From the NCBI GenBank assembly GCA_020055645.1, contig CM034549.1, forward strand, positions 372,001 through 436,000: a stretch of 64,000 nucleotides of DNA, written 5' to 3'. Below the pieces are notes generated by a model. It saw only the letters and a program-made list of their open reading frames with translations. It ran no database searches and had not been told where the DNA came from. Below, piece by piece: positions 1 to 11,169 of this stretch. The translations under genes were made by a program, and so were the position numbers. Each line of letters begins with the position of its first letter. Positions within the stretch are counted from its first letter, which is position 1. Source of the stretch: Tomocerus qinae. Taxonomy: Eukaryota; Arthropoda; Collembola; Entomobryomorpha; Tomoceridae.

Positions 1-394
1 TTATATAAATACAGAAGGTAAGGCAAACAGTATTAGTACGGCAGGTAAGACAGACAGCGTAGAAGCATAGAGGACTGTGGATGAGCTGAGCTATCTAAGA
101 GACTACACACCGCGCTGGTATTAACATGCCTGCTCTGAAACTGCGGGTAGACAAATGCAATATAAAATAGCTTCTCGATTAGTTGAATACAATTTTCGTT
201 TCATTGCAACAGAATTGTCACTGCATTGTAATCCAAAAGTGAAAATTGGCTAAAGAAGAGGATTATTGTCGATTGTGAATAGTTAAATACAGTTTGAAAC
301 ATTTTATCGCAAAAATTGGCAAAATATAAGAGTTTGAAACATTATAACGTGAAAATTGTCAAAATATAATAAAAATGGTCGTCCATCGTCTTTA

Positions 395-855
395 GGTATG
401 GTTTAAATCACAATACTATATTTAATTTGTATTGCAATCCAAAAAATTATTAATCGGGTATAATCCCAATCGTAACACTCGATTCTTTCCAGCTTTACAG
501 TCACCTGGTGCGGCATTGATTGAGTTCTGCATGTTGACACTCACACGGTGAAGAATAGGTGTTCATTATTTGGAATGAACATTTTATCGTGGAATCTACA
601 AAATCGACAAGATATTACTATTTAGGTATTGTTTAAGTCACGTTACTATATTGAATTTGTATTTCCAGCTGACATGCCGAATGCATCACTAATATTATTA
701 AATGGTATATTCCATTCTTTCCAGCTCTACAGTTACCTGGTGTAGAATTGATTGAGTTCCGCATGTTGACACATGGTAAAGAATTGAAATTCACTATTTG
801 GAATAAAAAATTTATCGTGGAATCTACAAAATCGACAAGATATCACTATTTAGCT
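395..855. repeat. imperfect tandem duplication, about 230-bp unit
   Basis: Two diverged copies in direct order. Shared blocks include TCTTTCCAGCTNTACAGT (483 and 717), ATTGATTGAGTTCNGCATGT (516 and 748) and GTGGAATCTACAAAATCGAC (590 and 818). No open frame. A shorter pair of GAGTTTGAAACATT blocks precedes it near 300-350. Confidence 0.7.
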
Positions 856-899
856 TGGTGTTAATTGACTCCTGTAGGGTGGATATTCATGAATACCAG

Positions 900-1220
900 C
901 AGTTTGATCTGGGACAGGAATGGGACTAATTCAAAAGAAAGTCTCACATGAAAGTTCAAACTCTCTTATAGGAATTTCTATACAGAACCCAACTGATACG
1001 GGGAGAGGAGGGGGCGTGAGTCAGTCTATTTGCCTTGATTCTGATGATAACTGATTGCGGCTGAATACAGGTGCTACCATATGCAAAAAGCAGATTTGAA
1101 ACAAGTTACGTCGTTCCAAAAATATGCGTGCATATTATTAGCGAAGGACCATCAGACCACCAGAATTTTTTTAAATCTCCCACTTCGATCCTGCATATAC
1201 GCCTGTTGCCAACAGTTTAT
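900..1220. other. no recognisable feature
   Basis: AT-rich, no matches elsewhere in the window, no sizeable frame. Confidence 0.5.
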
Positions 1221-1221
1221 T

Positions 1222-2750
1222 AATTGAATGGGTTATACGAATAACCTGTAAACTCAGATGTTAGATAAATTATGAAAAATCTCTCTTGACAACAAAACTT
1301 ATTATGAAAGACCAGGGACCCGAAAGTCAATACGCATTCTATCGAAAATGACAAACCCCAGTTTATGCAGTTGCAGTTGACCTTAGAAGTCGATTTCGGA
1401 GATGGCAAGGATGTCTTACAGCCATAATATGTATAAATGGCCTAAAAATCACTTTTTATTTCGTCAGATTTTATTATGGTATTTTGGGAAAATTTGGCAT
1501 TTGCCCCCTATGCAGCCTCACTCAATGTAGCTTTGTTTTCAGTCCTATTGTTCGTTCAAAAAAATTGGAAAGTTCAAAATCTGAAAGTTTTTTGGCATAT
1601 TTAAATGTTACCATGCATGGTTATTTAGATTTTTGTCTTCAGTGAAATAAAATTTACCAGTAAACTAAGATTTCAAAATGATCAGCATGTAAAAAGCCAC
1701 GCAGGACTATCTAATTTTCCTGAACGAACAGTAGTATGGTGCACAAAATTTTGAATCTGACTAAGAAATAGAACATATTGGTTGGTATCTTGTTTCAATA
1801 TACCCATTGTCTGTTTCCTCGAAACTTAATAAAATACCCTAACATCCGTTGCATTCCGTCACTATTTTTTCTCTTTTCTGTCCTAACAAAAAACAAAAGA
1901 AACATGCTACTAGTTAGGCTTTAAATTTTTAAGTAAGGTCCAAAAATAAGCAAAAAAGTGACGGGAACCAAATCAAAGAATGGGGCGGGTGGGGCGCCCT
2001 ACCATGGATGGGTAGTTTTAGTTTTGCTGTTGAGAAGGTTTACGAAATAGGTAAATCTATCTCCGCCATTTTGACCAAAATCCAAAGTTGCAACATAGCC
2101 TATTATGCTAACACATTACCTCCTCATCATACTATTTTTTTTACTTTTTTTGACATAACCTAAGGGTATTTTATTGAGCATAAAAGTGATGATTGAATAT
2201 GTGGAAACTTGGAGGAAACCAAGAAGCATGAGCTGTAGTCATGGCGCTGTATAATGGTATTAAGGAGAGTCCACTAGCGAATTTTGCTATATAGATTTCT
2301 GAAGATTTAAAAGGGATTTTTTCTCAGAAAAGTCGCTTGTACCTCTACCTTTGCTATAATGCTTCACCATTGATCGTCCCATTCCAATATCCTGGTAATC
2401 GTTCTGCATTTATTCCGTTTCCAACAATATGTTGGATATTTAGGGATAAATTAGTGAAAAAAATCCCTTATGGGAAATTCTGTATTTGACACTCTTTATA
2501 CAGTTTATGCTTCTTGGAGGAAACAGGAGGAAACGAGATCTCGATGCCTAAATTCAGCCCGCAATAGTAAATTTTAATATCCAGAGAGGACTGATAATTT
2601 TTTGTTCAGTTTTGTTCGGCTGGATACATTACGCAAGTGATTTCGGGTGTTTTATTTGTTTGTTGTCAAGGATTAAATTATTAAAAAATTTTCTAATTTA
2701 TCTACGATTTGAGTTTACAGGTCATTCGTATAACCCATTCAATTGAGGGA
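1222..2750. mobile_element. old TIR element, about 1.5 kb
   Basis: Ends at about 1222-1272 and 2700-2750 are inverted copies sharing ATTGAATGGGTTATACGAAT. The interior has degraded pieces (GTTTCCTCGAAACTTAAT, GCCTAAATTCAGCCC near 2549) that also occur in the foldback-type family at 21.4, 36.6 and 43.4 kb. No coding sequence. Confidence 0.5.
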
Positions 2751-3999
2751 CGGTATAAGATAAGAACGGGCCGGCATTCAATATAGAAAATCCCGTTGCT
2801 GAGCACACGATTTTCCTATATATGGTGCGCAAAAATTTTATTCAATACATTTTGGAAATCAGTCGCAGTCGTAAGTTATGTGACAAGCTAAGCAACGAAA
2901 TTTAGGAAAAACAAACATTGATTAGCAAAATTCGTATTCAATATCACATTTTTTCATAAACTGTGTGACAGAAACTTGCCTAAGTTAAGCCTGCATAGTA
3001 CCGCCCCATAAGTTAAGAAAATCATGGCAGTTCCACTTTTTGTTCTAAATAACGAACGAAATCGGGCGTTAAAAAGATGTACTGTTCTTGAAAGTTTATC
3101 TGAATATGAAATTCTCAAACATACTGGACTACCCTATTGGGGTGCAAGAGAAATTTTACATGGTTAGAACCAAGTGTTGCGCCCCCAACACTTCGTAACA
3201 ATGCCATATCAGCAGGGTGTGACGTATGGGGAAGTCGACAATAACCTTTCGTAAGAAAGGGTGAAGTGAAAGAAAGAGAGTATAAAAGGTTCGATGTATT
3301 TTGTACAAATTCAGTCTTTATTTATAATATGAACACGTAGGTGGATTAGATCCAAAGATAAAAGACTGCCAATTAAATATATGCCAATTCGGTTAATAAA
3401 AATATAGATACATAATAATTTAGAATTTAATACATCCAATCTTCTGAAGCGAAGTGAAGATATGCCGTTCGGCAAGAGAATTCAATGAAGACAGCAGTAC
3501 TGCTGTTTGGAGAGAAGTCTAGCCAGCAGTGCTGCTGGGATCAGGAGAGGAGAGGTAGAAGGACCGTACGGTCCGAGAGGAGAGCAAGGTCTCAGCTCAG
3601 GTGCTGATTTGTTTCCAGAGTAGATCTGGAAACGAAGGTTTGTAATCTGGATTCGTGACTTGCTGAGCCAATCCAAGTCACAAGACTTTAGGCCGCTGAA
3701 CTGTAGCATCCTTCAGGCGCACTATACGAGTGTCAGGGGTTACAAGGGGAGACAAAAGTGTTACTTGCACTAGGTTTCTTTAGATCAGGGTGTTTCCAAT
3801 GGATGACTGGAACTGTGTCAGAAACATCACAAGCAAGCTCATCAAGAATCATTAATCTTTTGTAGTTGTCCTAATAAGTTTCAGTCAGTGTCCGCCTCTA
3901 CTAATTTCTTTAGTGAATATATTTACGAGTTACTATTCTACTAATCAAGACTTCCTGTATTCTATTCTTATTATTTCATAATAAGAGAATCAAGAGTCG

Positions 4000-4203
4000 G
4001 AGTCAAATTTTTGAAAATCACCTTAGCTACTAGCTAATTTTAATTTAAAATCCCTCCCCTTCCCCTTAGCATAAAACTGTAAACAGTGTATACCAAAGGT
4101 ATCAATTCGGTGTATAATCATACTTTGGTGTGCCAATTTATGCTAAGAGGTTGTTGAGGGGATAATGGAGCGAGGTGCTGGAGCAAGGTGCTAAATTCCG
4201 ACT
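4000..4203. repeat. repeat family K, copy 1
   Basis: Matches the reverse complement of 22958-23180. Shared blocks include TCAAATTTTTGAAAATCACC, CTTAGCATAAAACTGT and TTATGCTAAGAGG. The last two form inner inverted ends of about 12 bp. No coding capacity. Confidence 0.65.
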
Positions 4204-4296
4204 CCGACTCCAGACTACTATTCTACATAATAACTATAAAGTGTGAACCGTTTGTTGCTGCTTTTAAAATGAACCTTGAGGTTTCAATAAATATTG

Positions 4297-4576
4297 TTTA
4301 AGTCACAGTAGCTTGATCCCCATTGCTACTCCCCCACATACAGTAATGCCCGACCCAAAATAACAAAAATTTTGCACCCAAGTTGGAGAAGTTCATGGCA
4401 TTGGCAATTTGGGTGTGGATTCTGCAGACTGTTGTTACTATTGACTCCACGTGTTGAGCAACCACCCAAGATCCTATTCAAAAATCGAAACTTGGGTGCA
4501 AAATTTTTGTTATTTTGGGTGGGGCATTACTGTATGTGGGGGAGTAGCCATGGGGATCAAAATACTGTGGTTTAAG
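4297..4576. mobile_element. hairpin MITE, about 280 bp
   Basis: Arms of about 80 bp (TTAAGTCACAGTA...CATACAGTAATGCC...AAATTTTGCACCCAAGTT) are near-perfect inverses. A diverged relative lies at 29250-29440. The open frame across the right arm is a by-product. Confidence 0.75.
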
Positions 4577-5339
4577 TAATAAACAAAGCTTTATTTTTGT
4601 TATACAAAGTATTCATGAACTACAATGTTACAATAACAACGTTTTTAAGTAACACGCAATTTCCAAATGTCATCCTTAGTTTGATCCGTAAAACTTGTAA
4701 ATTTTCCAACTTACTCATGATAATGTGTAGTAACTCCTTCCACGAGAACCGCCTTTTCTGTATCTGAAAATTTTGGTCTGCGCTTCATCTTTTGGCTGTT
4801 ATTATCGGCCATCATACAGTAAAACTGCTTTAAGTAGAATTCAAGTTACAAATGAAGTGAATCCTGAAAATTTTGGAAGTGACTGGGGAAGTTGAAATCG
4901 ATCATTTAATTAATCAATTAATTGATCAAAAGGATGCCTAACTTACGAAATGCCTAGCAATATTAGGGCTAAATATTATGAACCTCGTCTCACATTATGA
5001 GGGCTCCTCAAGATTTAAAATCGCTGATTGGTGTAAAACCATGGTAATCGAAGACTTGTAGCAATTTATTGAATACGAATTTTTGCTAAGCAAAATGTGG
5101 TGCTCAGCATGGCGTAACTTACGAATGATATAGGAAGGGTTATATTGAATGCCAGCCCTGGTATCTCCATACTAAAATTTTCAAACTAAAGTGGTAGTTA
5201 TTTGTAACCAACGTGTTTTATATAGGAAATATGTTAAAATTTTAATTGTTATTTGAGGTCAATTTGAGACAAGTTATTACACACTGCCCCTCAATTATCG
5301 TGAAAAGATGATTTCGAATATGTGATTTCAACCGGGAGA

Positions 5340-6400
5340 ATGGGGCATCTTTTTTATTAAATTACAACCTATTTTGATTATCTAGAAAATTCATTTTTCC
5401 TTGTTTTCTGGTTTCCCTTGCGTCTCCCTATACGTTTTTTAAGGTTTTTACCTTTTAATATTTTTTATTTTATAGTTTTTATTGTATATAAATAGTTTGT
5501 ATGTAATGTAGCGCTATATTGAAAGTTAGGTAAAATATATTCTCAGTGAAGTAAGAATAATTTAGGTCTGTTATACGCAAAACAATATTTTTTATTCCTG
5601 GAATATTTCTTTTTCTCATTTTTAAAATTATTTTCTACCCCTGGAATATTTCCCTATTTCTAAAATTATTTTCAATCCCTAGAATTTTTTCCCATTGCTG
5701 GAATCCGTAAAATGTATATTATCATTTATTCTCAAAATCTTTAATAAAATACTCTATCGAATGATATGAGAATATGGTTTTATGGGGGGCTTTGCACCCC
5801 AACCCCCGTCAGGGGAATGATAGGATGGTGTTGTGGCTGCACACAATGGCTGCACCTAGTAATTCAAGTCCTTTGAATTAGAACTAGGCGACGGTATTAT
5901 GTAACCTTGTGTATTACTATGCCAAAGTAGAGTGAGTGGGCGTAAAACACGTAATGATAGGGATTTGAAAGAATACTTCACTATACTACTACTATACACT
6001 GTATCTAGGGCAAAGCCTCGGCCTTCTGCTTTAGGTCTTGTCCAACACACTACACAACACAGTTTAGATGGGGGAACAGTGGCGGTCTCCCACAGAACCG
6101 TCAGTCACCTTAACTAACAGCCTAAAATAACCAATAAACACCGCATGCATAAACTCTATTGTTTATGTGATTAGCACTTCTAACACTTCTGTGGGCCGCC
6201 TCTTAACCGGCCCTCCGACAGAGTTGCTGAATTAACGCAACGTAGTTCGAAGAATTATCTACCCGTTTTGTATCTAAAATTTTTCCCCAAAAGTTTTAGG
6301 TTTTTGAGGTATGCATGACAATGACAAGTCGTTTTGACTCAAAGAGGAAAAGGATACATAGGGACTGACAAATCCTGAGGACAGTTAGCCTGACTTTTAC
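5340..6400. repeat. repeat family G, copy 1
   Basis: Co-linear with 32715-33260 and 34410-34830. Shared blocks are CTTGTTTTCTGGTTTCCCTTG, ATACTCTATCGAATGATAT, TTTATGGGGGGCT and CCGACAGAGTTGCTGAATTAA. It includes a GC-rich stem GGGGGGCTTTGCACCCCAAC at 5784. Part of its right half (6010-6215) also matches the inverse of 49080-49290. No gene seen. Confidence 0.6.
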
Positions 6401-6724
6401 TTCTTTCACACAGGTATAATAATATTATCTCATTTTGCCGCTCAAACAACGCACTATTTCTGCTCTCCCTACTTTCGTTCTTATTCCTGTACAAAATTCC
6501 TACTTCGAAGGAATTCCGCTAGTTGCTTAGTGATAGCTAAGGACGCCCAATAATGTTGGCCCAAAAACGGCGTCGAGTCGGATGATTCCCAACAGTTAGC
6601 CAACGGAACCACTACATTGTCAGCCCTATGACTTTTGGAGGTTAGGTCCTTAAAAACCAGGCTAATTTACCCTGTTTGAAAGTTAGTCTACCGTTTTGTA
6701 TTAAGGACAGGGTATTTTGTTTGA
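6400..6724. other. no recognisable feature
   Basis: Unique within the window; no frame or repeat of note. Confidence 0.4.
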
Positions 6725-7320
6725 AACCCGTAACTAGCAAAAATTGTCATAGAGGGTAAATGTGAATTAGAGAGTTGCACGGGCAGGCAATTTAGTGCCC
6801 GTGCCCGCCCGTCCCCGTACGGGCACGGGCCGGGCAGCTGCCCGTACGGGCTGCCTGTGCCCGTGCAACTCTATTAAGAGTTGCACGGGCAGGCAATTTA
6901 GTGCCCGTGCCCGCCCGTGCCCGTACGGGCATGGGCCGGGCAGCTGCCCGTACGGGCAGCCTGTGCCCGTGCAACTCTCTAATGTGAATCGCCATTTTAT
7001 GCGAAATTCTTACCTTTTCTAAGGAAAATCGCGAATAATGTGAGACCATTGGTCTAACATTAACATCAAAATTAGTCTTAAAAATAAATATAAAAAAGAA
7101 TCATCGAACACTATTCTATGCAGAACATTTTGAAAATTTTAATTTTTGTCTTCTACTTCAAGATATAAGGCTTAACGATTACATCTTGAAGTAGAAGATA
7201 AAAACGTGAAATGTTCAAAATGTCCTCTAAAGAATAGAGTTCGATGATTTTGTTTTAACATTTAATGTATGGGTGTAGGACCAATAGTCTCAGATACTTA
7301 GGGATTCTCTCCTAAAAGAA
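6725..7320. mobile_element. TIR family M, copy 1 (contains the hAT hairpin)
   Basis: Inverted arms share GTAGGACNANTGGTCTCAGA and CATAGAGGGTAAATG with copies at 33290-34270 and 42300-42760. The central stem (7088-7250) pairs around a TCTTCTACTTCAAGAT core. No coding capacity. The left arm is split by the 214-bp insertion at 6768. Confidence 0.65.
6768..6981. mobile_element. GC-rich dimeric hairpin, hAT-type, 8-bp TSD ATGTGAAT
   Basis: A 214-bp GC-rich insertion in AT-rich DNA. Both ends read TAGAGAGTTGCACGGGC in opposite orientation, and both flanks carry ATGTGAAT (6760-6767, 6982-6989), an 8-bp duplication typical of hAT. It consists of two head-to-tail copies of a ~105-bp palindrome joined at CTCTATTAAGAG. 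Each copy is built from CCCGTACGGGC-type blocks. The paralogous sequences near 34230-34260 and 42700-42730 show the empty site (GGTAAATGGGAATCGG), which confirms the duplication. Long open frames across it are by-products of the palindrome. Confidence 0.88.
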
Positions 7321-7329
7321 GTTAATGGG

Positions 7330-7480
7330 AACAAGCACATATCTAGAAATTTGTTCAAGGGGGGCGGAAGCAAAAATTATATAAAAAATAAGACATATTC
7401 GCGCGAAGCACGAAAAAATTCACTTTTTCTCAGATTTAAGGGGGGCGCTGCGCCCCCCCCTACTAAATACGTGCTTGAAT
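7330..7480. repeat. GC stem-loop and GCGCGAAGC motif
   Basis: Contains ATTCGCGCGAAGCACG (7399) and the perfect stem GGGGGGCGCTGCGCCCCCC (7440). Both motif types recur elsewhere in the window (56.4-57.4 kb; 10.88 and 35.45 kb). Confidence 0.5.
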
Positions 7481-7489
7481 GGGAAATAT

Positions 7490-7900
7490 GATAGTCGGAT
7501 TAATCCCAGATTAATCTGTCCGTAAGTAACCCGGACTTGAAGGTGACATTTTCAGAATGCGGATGATGAACTGATGCAATATTTGTGTTTGACAGAGGCA
7601 AGAATGGGTATGTATTAAATTTATTAGTTATATATTGGAGAGTGAAGGCAGGAAGCGTTTTGCGAGGTTAATGAAAGGTTTACATTGCTTATTATCGTAT
7701 CTAAGTAAGTAATAAGTATCCATTCGTTATTTGGAACACAAATGGTCATATTATATGTCTTTAGATGCAGTAGAATATTGGTCTTCTTAAACTCACACTT
7801 CACTATCCGTACCTGTACTGTACTCCATTTCAAAACATTTTTACCAATCTAATGAATTTTTAGGCGAAAAAACCAAAACTAGATACAAACACCGTAGCGA
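7490..7900. other. no recognisable feature
   Basis: AT-rich unique sequence; the minus-strand 69-codon frame has no known motif. Confidence 0.4.
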
Positions 7901-7904
7901 GCTA

Positions 7905-8545
7905 TTTAAAAATCCGTGGAGGTAATCCATAATGGAACCCGGGCTATTCAAGTATTATTTGACAAAAACAAAAGGAACACAGGAGGCTCTTTGTGGAGGT
8001 AATCCACTAAGCACCCGGGCTGTCCGAATATTATTTGACACAATGCATAATCATTGTAGGAAAACCATTAAGATACCAGGGCTATTATTATTATTATTAT
8101 AAATATTGTTTGCGGAAAATCATATCTGTAGACCCACAATAAAGAACCCTGGACTGTTACAAATATTCTTTGAAGAAAACTATATAGGCTCCCCACAGGC
8201 GCTGTTATTGTTTGAGGAAAATCACAAAAACTATAAGAAACCCATAAAGGAATCCGTGATATCATAAAGAAAATAATAAACAACAAAGTAGTAAAAAAAT
8301 AAATTATTTAAATATTATGTAAAGATTATTTAAATTTTGTTAGAAGAAAATTATAAAGATATGAGAAAACAATAAAGGAATAAAGAACCCGTGATATTCT
8401 ATAAAATTAGTTGAGGAAAAACCATAAACAAGTCAGAAAACTTATACTATTGTATTATTGAGGAAAATAAGAGGATTTCTGGCATCTTCTTTGAGGAAAG
8501 CCTTAAATGAACCCCGGGTTATTGGAATATTGTTTGTTGTGCATA
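7905..8545. repeat. degenerate tandem repeat, units of about 65-80 bp
   Basis: Eight or so diverged units. Each carries a version of AACCCGGGCTATTCAA followed by ATTATTTGA(G/C)GAAAA and CATAAA; for example 7937, 8018, 8075, 8145, 8195, 8385 and 8510. It lies just beyond the cac stop codon and may be transcribed in the 3' UTR. Confidence 0.55.
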
Positions 8546-8805
8546 CGATTGAGCGGAACTTATAGTCACAAAGCACGTGGGTGGTAATTTCGGGTATATA
8601 GAACACATGGAGAGTATACTATTAAATATATTTCCGTTGCTGATAACTTGCTTGATCCCGTGGACTCTGATGGACGTGCTACCTGTCTACAGAGCTAATT
8701 AATTGTACATAGTCTTATATTTTGGCCTGGTCTGTAGTACTTATTGGACCCCGTTGGGATAATAGAAACAAAATCCGCCAATTGTTGGATTAAAGGAGGC
8801 AATCG
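8545..8805 (-). other. probable cac 3' UTR start
   Basis: Sequence immediately downstream of the TGA on the minus strand. It has no open frame of note and no repeat copy elsewhere in the window. I see no canonical AATAAA within about 260 bases; a weak CCAATAAG lies near 8732-8740. Transcription probably continues into the degenerate tandem repeat at 7905-8545. Confidence 0.35.
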
Positions 8806-9047
8806 TCAGCACCAGTCGTCTTCGTCTTCTGACAGCTGGTGGGGTCGGGGCGGTTCTAAATCCCCACCTGGTCCAGAGTCGGTGTAGCCCCCCAGTTGAA
8901 CTGCCGACTGAGTATGACGTCCATGGTGCCCATGGTACCCATTTGGCACGACTTGGCTCTGCCCACGTGGCGATGGTGGCAGTACTCGCGACCCGCACCC
9001 AAACGAGTGACCCTCCACATGCCCATTAACCGACACAACACCATCAT
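8806..9047 (-). CDS. cac: cac-like CaV2 calcium channel, last coding exon
   Basis: Encodes the extreme C-terminus of what I read as a presynaptic CaV2 channel alpha1 subunit, the pore that triggers transmitter release at active zones. The exon follows an acceptor ending TTATTTAG. It starts with two bases that complete a GAT codon with the G ending the exon at 20032, then runs 79 codons to a TGA at 8806-8808. Visible motifs are RVLPPSP, which fits the R-x-L-P-x-x-P ligand of RIM-binding-protein SH3 domains, a Gly/His/Pro/Ser-rich middle, and an acidic end finishing in DDWC. In the CaV2 family the terminal D-x-W-C is the ligand for RIM and Mint PDZ domains. Local GC is far above the surrounding intron. 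The 3' UTR lies below 8806; I could not fix a polyadenylation signal. The family call rests on the motifs plus exon phasing, not on an alignment. Confidence 0.8.
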
Positions 9048-9470
9048 CTAAATAACATTTAACATTATTTAGATTCGAACCAAATATTTATTTTATTACT
9101 ATGACTGACTAGGCATGCATATATATAACGAATAATGGCATATGTTGCCATTTTATGGGACCAAAAGTGAAAGAAATGATGATATATACAGAATGGTCGT
9201 AAATGAACTAAGACTTTTGACGCCAAGTCATAAGTCCTAGTTTATTTCCCACCACGCTGTATATTTTGGTAAAACGGCACCTAAGTATAACTTTAACGGT
9301 TTGACAGATTAAAAAACCTGTTAAGCAGTGCAACTAAGATATCTAAGAAAAAACATTTCACAAATAAATTCCCAACCAGCACCAAGTTTGATATTAAGCT
9401 TCGATTTTCCTCCAAAGTAAATATAGTATATAATATATAATATATACTGAGGAGCTAGATGTAAGTCATA
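9048..9470. other. intron sequence, nothing recognised
   Basis: AT-rich; a dinucleotide-like ATATAATATATAATATAT stretch at 9421-9448. Confidence 0.4.
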
Positions 9471-9575
9471 TAGACGTTTCCCACAATTGGTGACCGGTCA
9501 CTAAATTAACATGAATAGGTATTGAAATGACTACAGTACCTGCCTGTGTTATCCTGGAATTGTGGGAAACGTCTA
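9471..9575. mobile_element. 105-bp MITE, copy 1
   Basis: Inverted ends TAGACGTTTCCCACAATTG / CAATTGTGGGAAACGTCTA. The middle GGTGACCGGTCAC is itself palindromic. A second copy is at 52094-52201. Confidence 0.75.
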
Positions 9576-9714
9576 TTGACCAAAATGCTTCACAGCGCAT
9601 ACCGACAGGCAACGATTTTTAATTCCATGTTGAAATCCGTTCTCTGATTCTCTGTACTGAAGATTTCAATTTTAAATGCAGCTTTTGTTGCAATGCACAT
9701 GCGCGGACAAAATG

Positions 9715-11165
9715 CATGTTTCATAAAATTACAGGTTAAAAACCTGCAGAAATATACGGGGAGAAGGCCAGAAAAACTCGAAAACAAGATATAATTTAGA
9801 TGCCAAGATATAATTAAAGCTAGTAATTCAAAAAAATCTCCCCGTGCGTTTACCGCTATTTCACTTGCCTACTCTCTTCGAAAAAAACCATTTTAAAGAA
9901 CAAAAATACAATAGTGATTTAATTAAATCCTGAACCGGGGATGGAAAATATTTTCGACAATGGGAACACAGTCAAAGCTGCTATTTAGTGTTCTGTGGGA
10001 ACACCTTTTTTACAATCGTACATACATGTTCCCTCAGTAATTGTAACGACTCCAAATTATTTTCTGAAAATCAAAATTCAGGTTAAATTGTCGTATCCAT
10101 AGTAATTAAGCAACAATTAAGAGTATGAATTTTTCCGTATTAACAACAATTAACAGTAAAATATACTTTTATATACATATGACTGCGCTATAATTGTCAA
10201 CTAAATGTCCAAAGTGCAATAAAAATGTTGCGGTGTTAAGAAATTGCCACAATGTACAAAGTAACTGTGAGATTAGTATTTTTTGATTTTTTAGCCTTAT
10301 CTTATTTCAATATTTCCATGAAATTTATATTTTCAGTTATTAGCACTTACAGTCTAGTTGATAATAGTGTGAATGTTTTAGGCAAGTTTTAGGGTTGTTG
10401 CAAGGAAATTAACTGTAAACGCACGGGGAGATTTTTTTGAAGAAAAGTTTAAAATTACTAGCTTTAATTATATCTTGGCATCTAAATTATATCTTGTTTT
10501 CGAGTTTTTCTGGCCTTCTCCCCGTATATTTCTCCAGGTTTTTAACCTGTAATTTTATTTTATTGTTTTTCTTGATATATCTGGTTATAACTATGACATA
10601 ACTACGAACTACAAAATTTTTAACCAGATTATGAATATTTCGAAATTATTTATGTCGGTTACAATACAAGTAATACAGCACACGACAATGTACTCGAGTA
10701 AACATTCCCAACGCGCAACGAGTTCTATTTAACATGTCCCCATTTCCGAAATATATATCTATGCCTAGGTTATACTTTAAATACATTTATGGAAAAATGA
10801 TATATAGTATGCTATTTTATTTTTTTCGCAAAATTATTAATAATATATTCTATATGTATTTATATAGTGTTATTTTTTTGGGGGCTGCCGCCCCCAAACC
10901 CCCGCTTGAGGGCAGATAAATAGTTGGTATCCTTGTAGTTAGTAAAACAAGAGCATGTAAAGCGTAATTGTTTGTATTAGTATTGTAGAAATGAGCATTA
11001 CGGATATGCATGCCTATCACAATTTGTCATTTTCTATGCCTAGAATCGCACTCAATGCTAATTTTTTTTCCATCCCTGGAATTTTCCTCATTGTTTATTT
11101 TTTACAATTCCTGTAAGTTCCCTCAAGCCTAATATATTTTCCACTCCTGGAAATGTTATCAGCAA
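9715..11165. mobile_element. repeat family E, copy 1 (long inverted arms)
   Basis: Arms at 9730-9880 and 10410-10550 are inverted: CCCCGTATATTTCTNCAGGT, TTTTTCTGGCCTTCTCC and ACGCACGGGGAGATTTTTTT. The right-hand extension to 11165 (GC stem GGGGGCTGCCGCCCCC at 10880, then CCATCCCTGGAATTTTCC) matches the inverse of 35225-35720. No coding capacity. Confidence 0.6.
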
Positions 11166-11169
11166 TCAG

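Larger units (their letters stand above)
2742..5300. mobile_element. old TIR pair, about 2.5 kb, with nested repeats
   Basis: Left ATTGAGGGACGGTATAAGAT and right ATCTT/GTTATTACACACTGCCCCTCAAT are imperfect inverted ends. Inner arms share GGCATTCAATATA (2772 and inverted 5145). It encloses the repeat at 4000-4203 and the MITE at 4297-4576. The stretch 3160-3780 is GC-richer and may be a separate insertion. Confidence 0.4.

Noticed and set aside
3165..3780. Solo LTR starting TGTTGCGCCCCCAACAC with a TATAAAAG at 3280
   Set aside because: No matching end, no 4-6-bp duplication and no second copy in the window.
6792..7049. 75-85-codon frames on both strands rich in Pro, Arg, Ala and Gly
   Set aside because: They lie in the GC palindrome; both strands are open because of the repeat structure.
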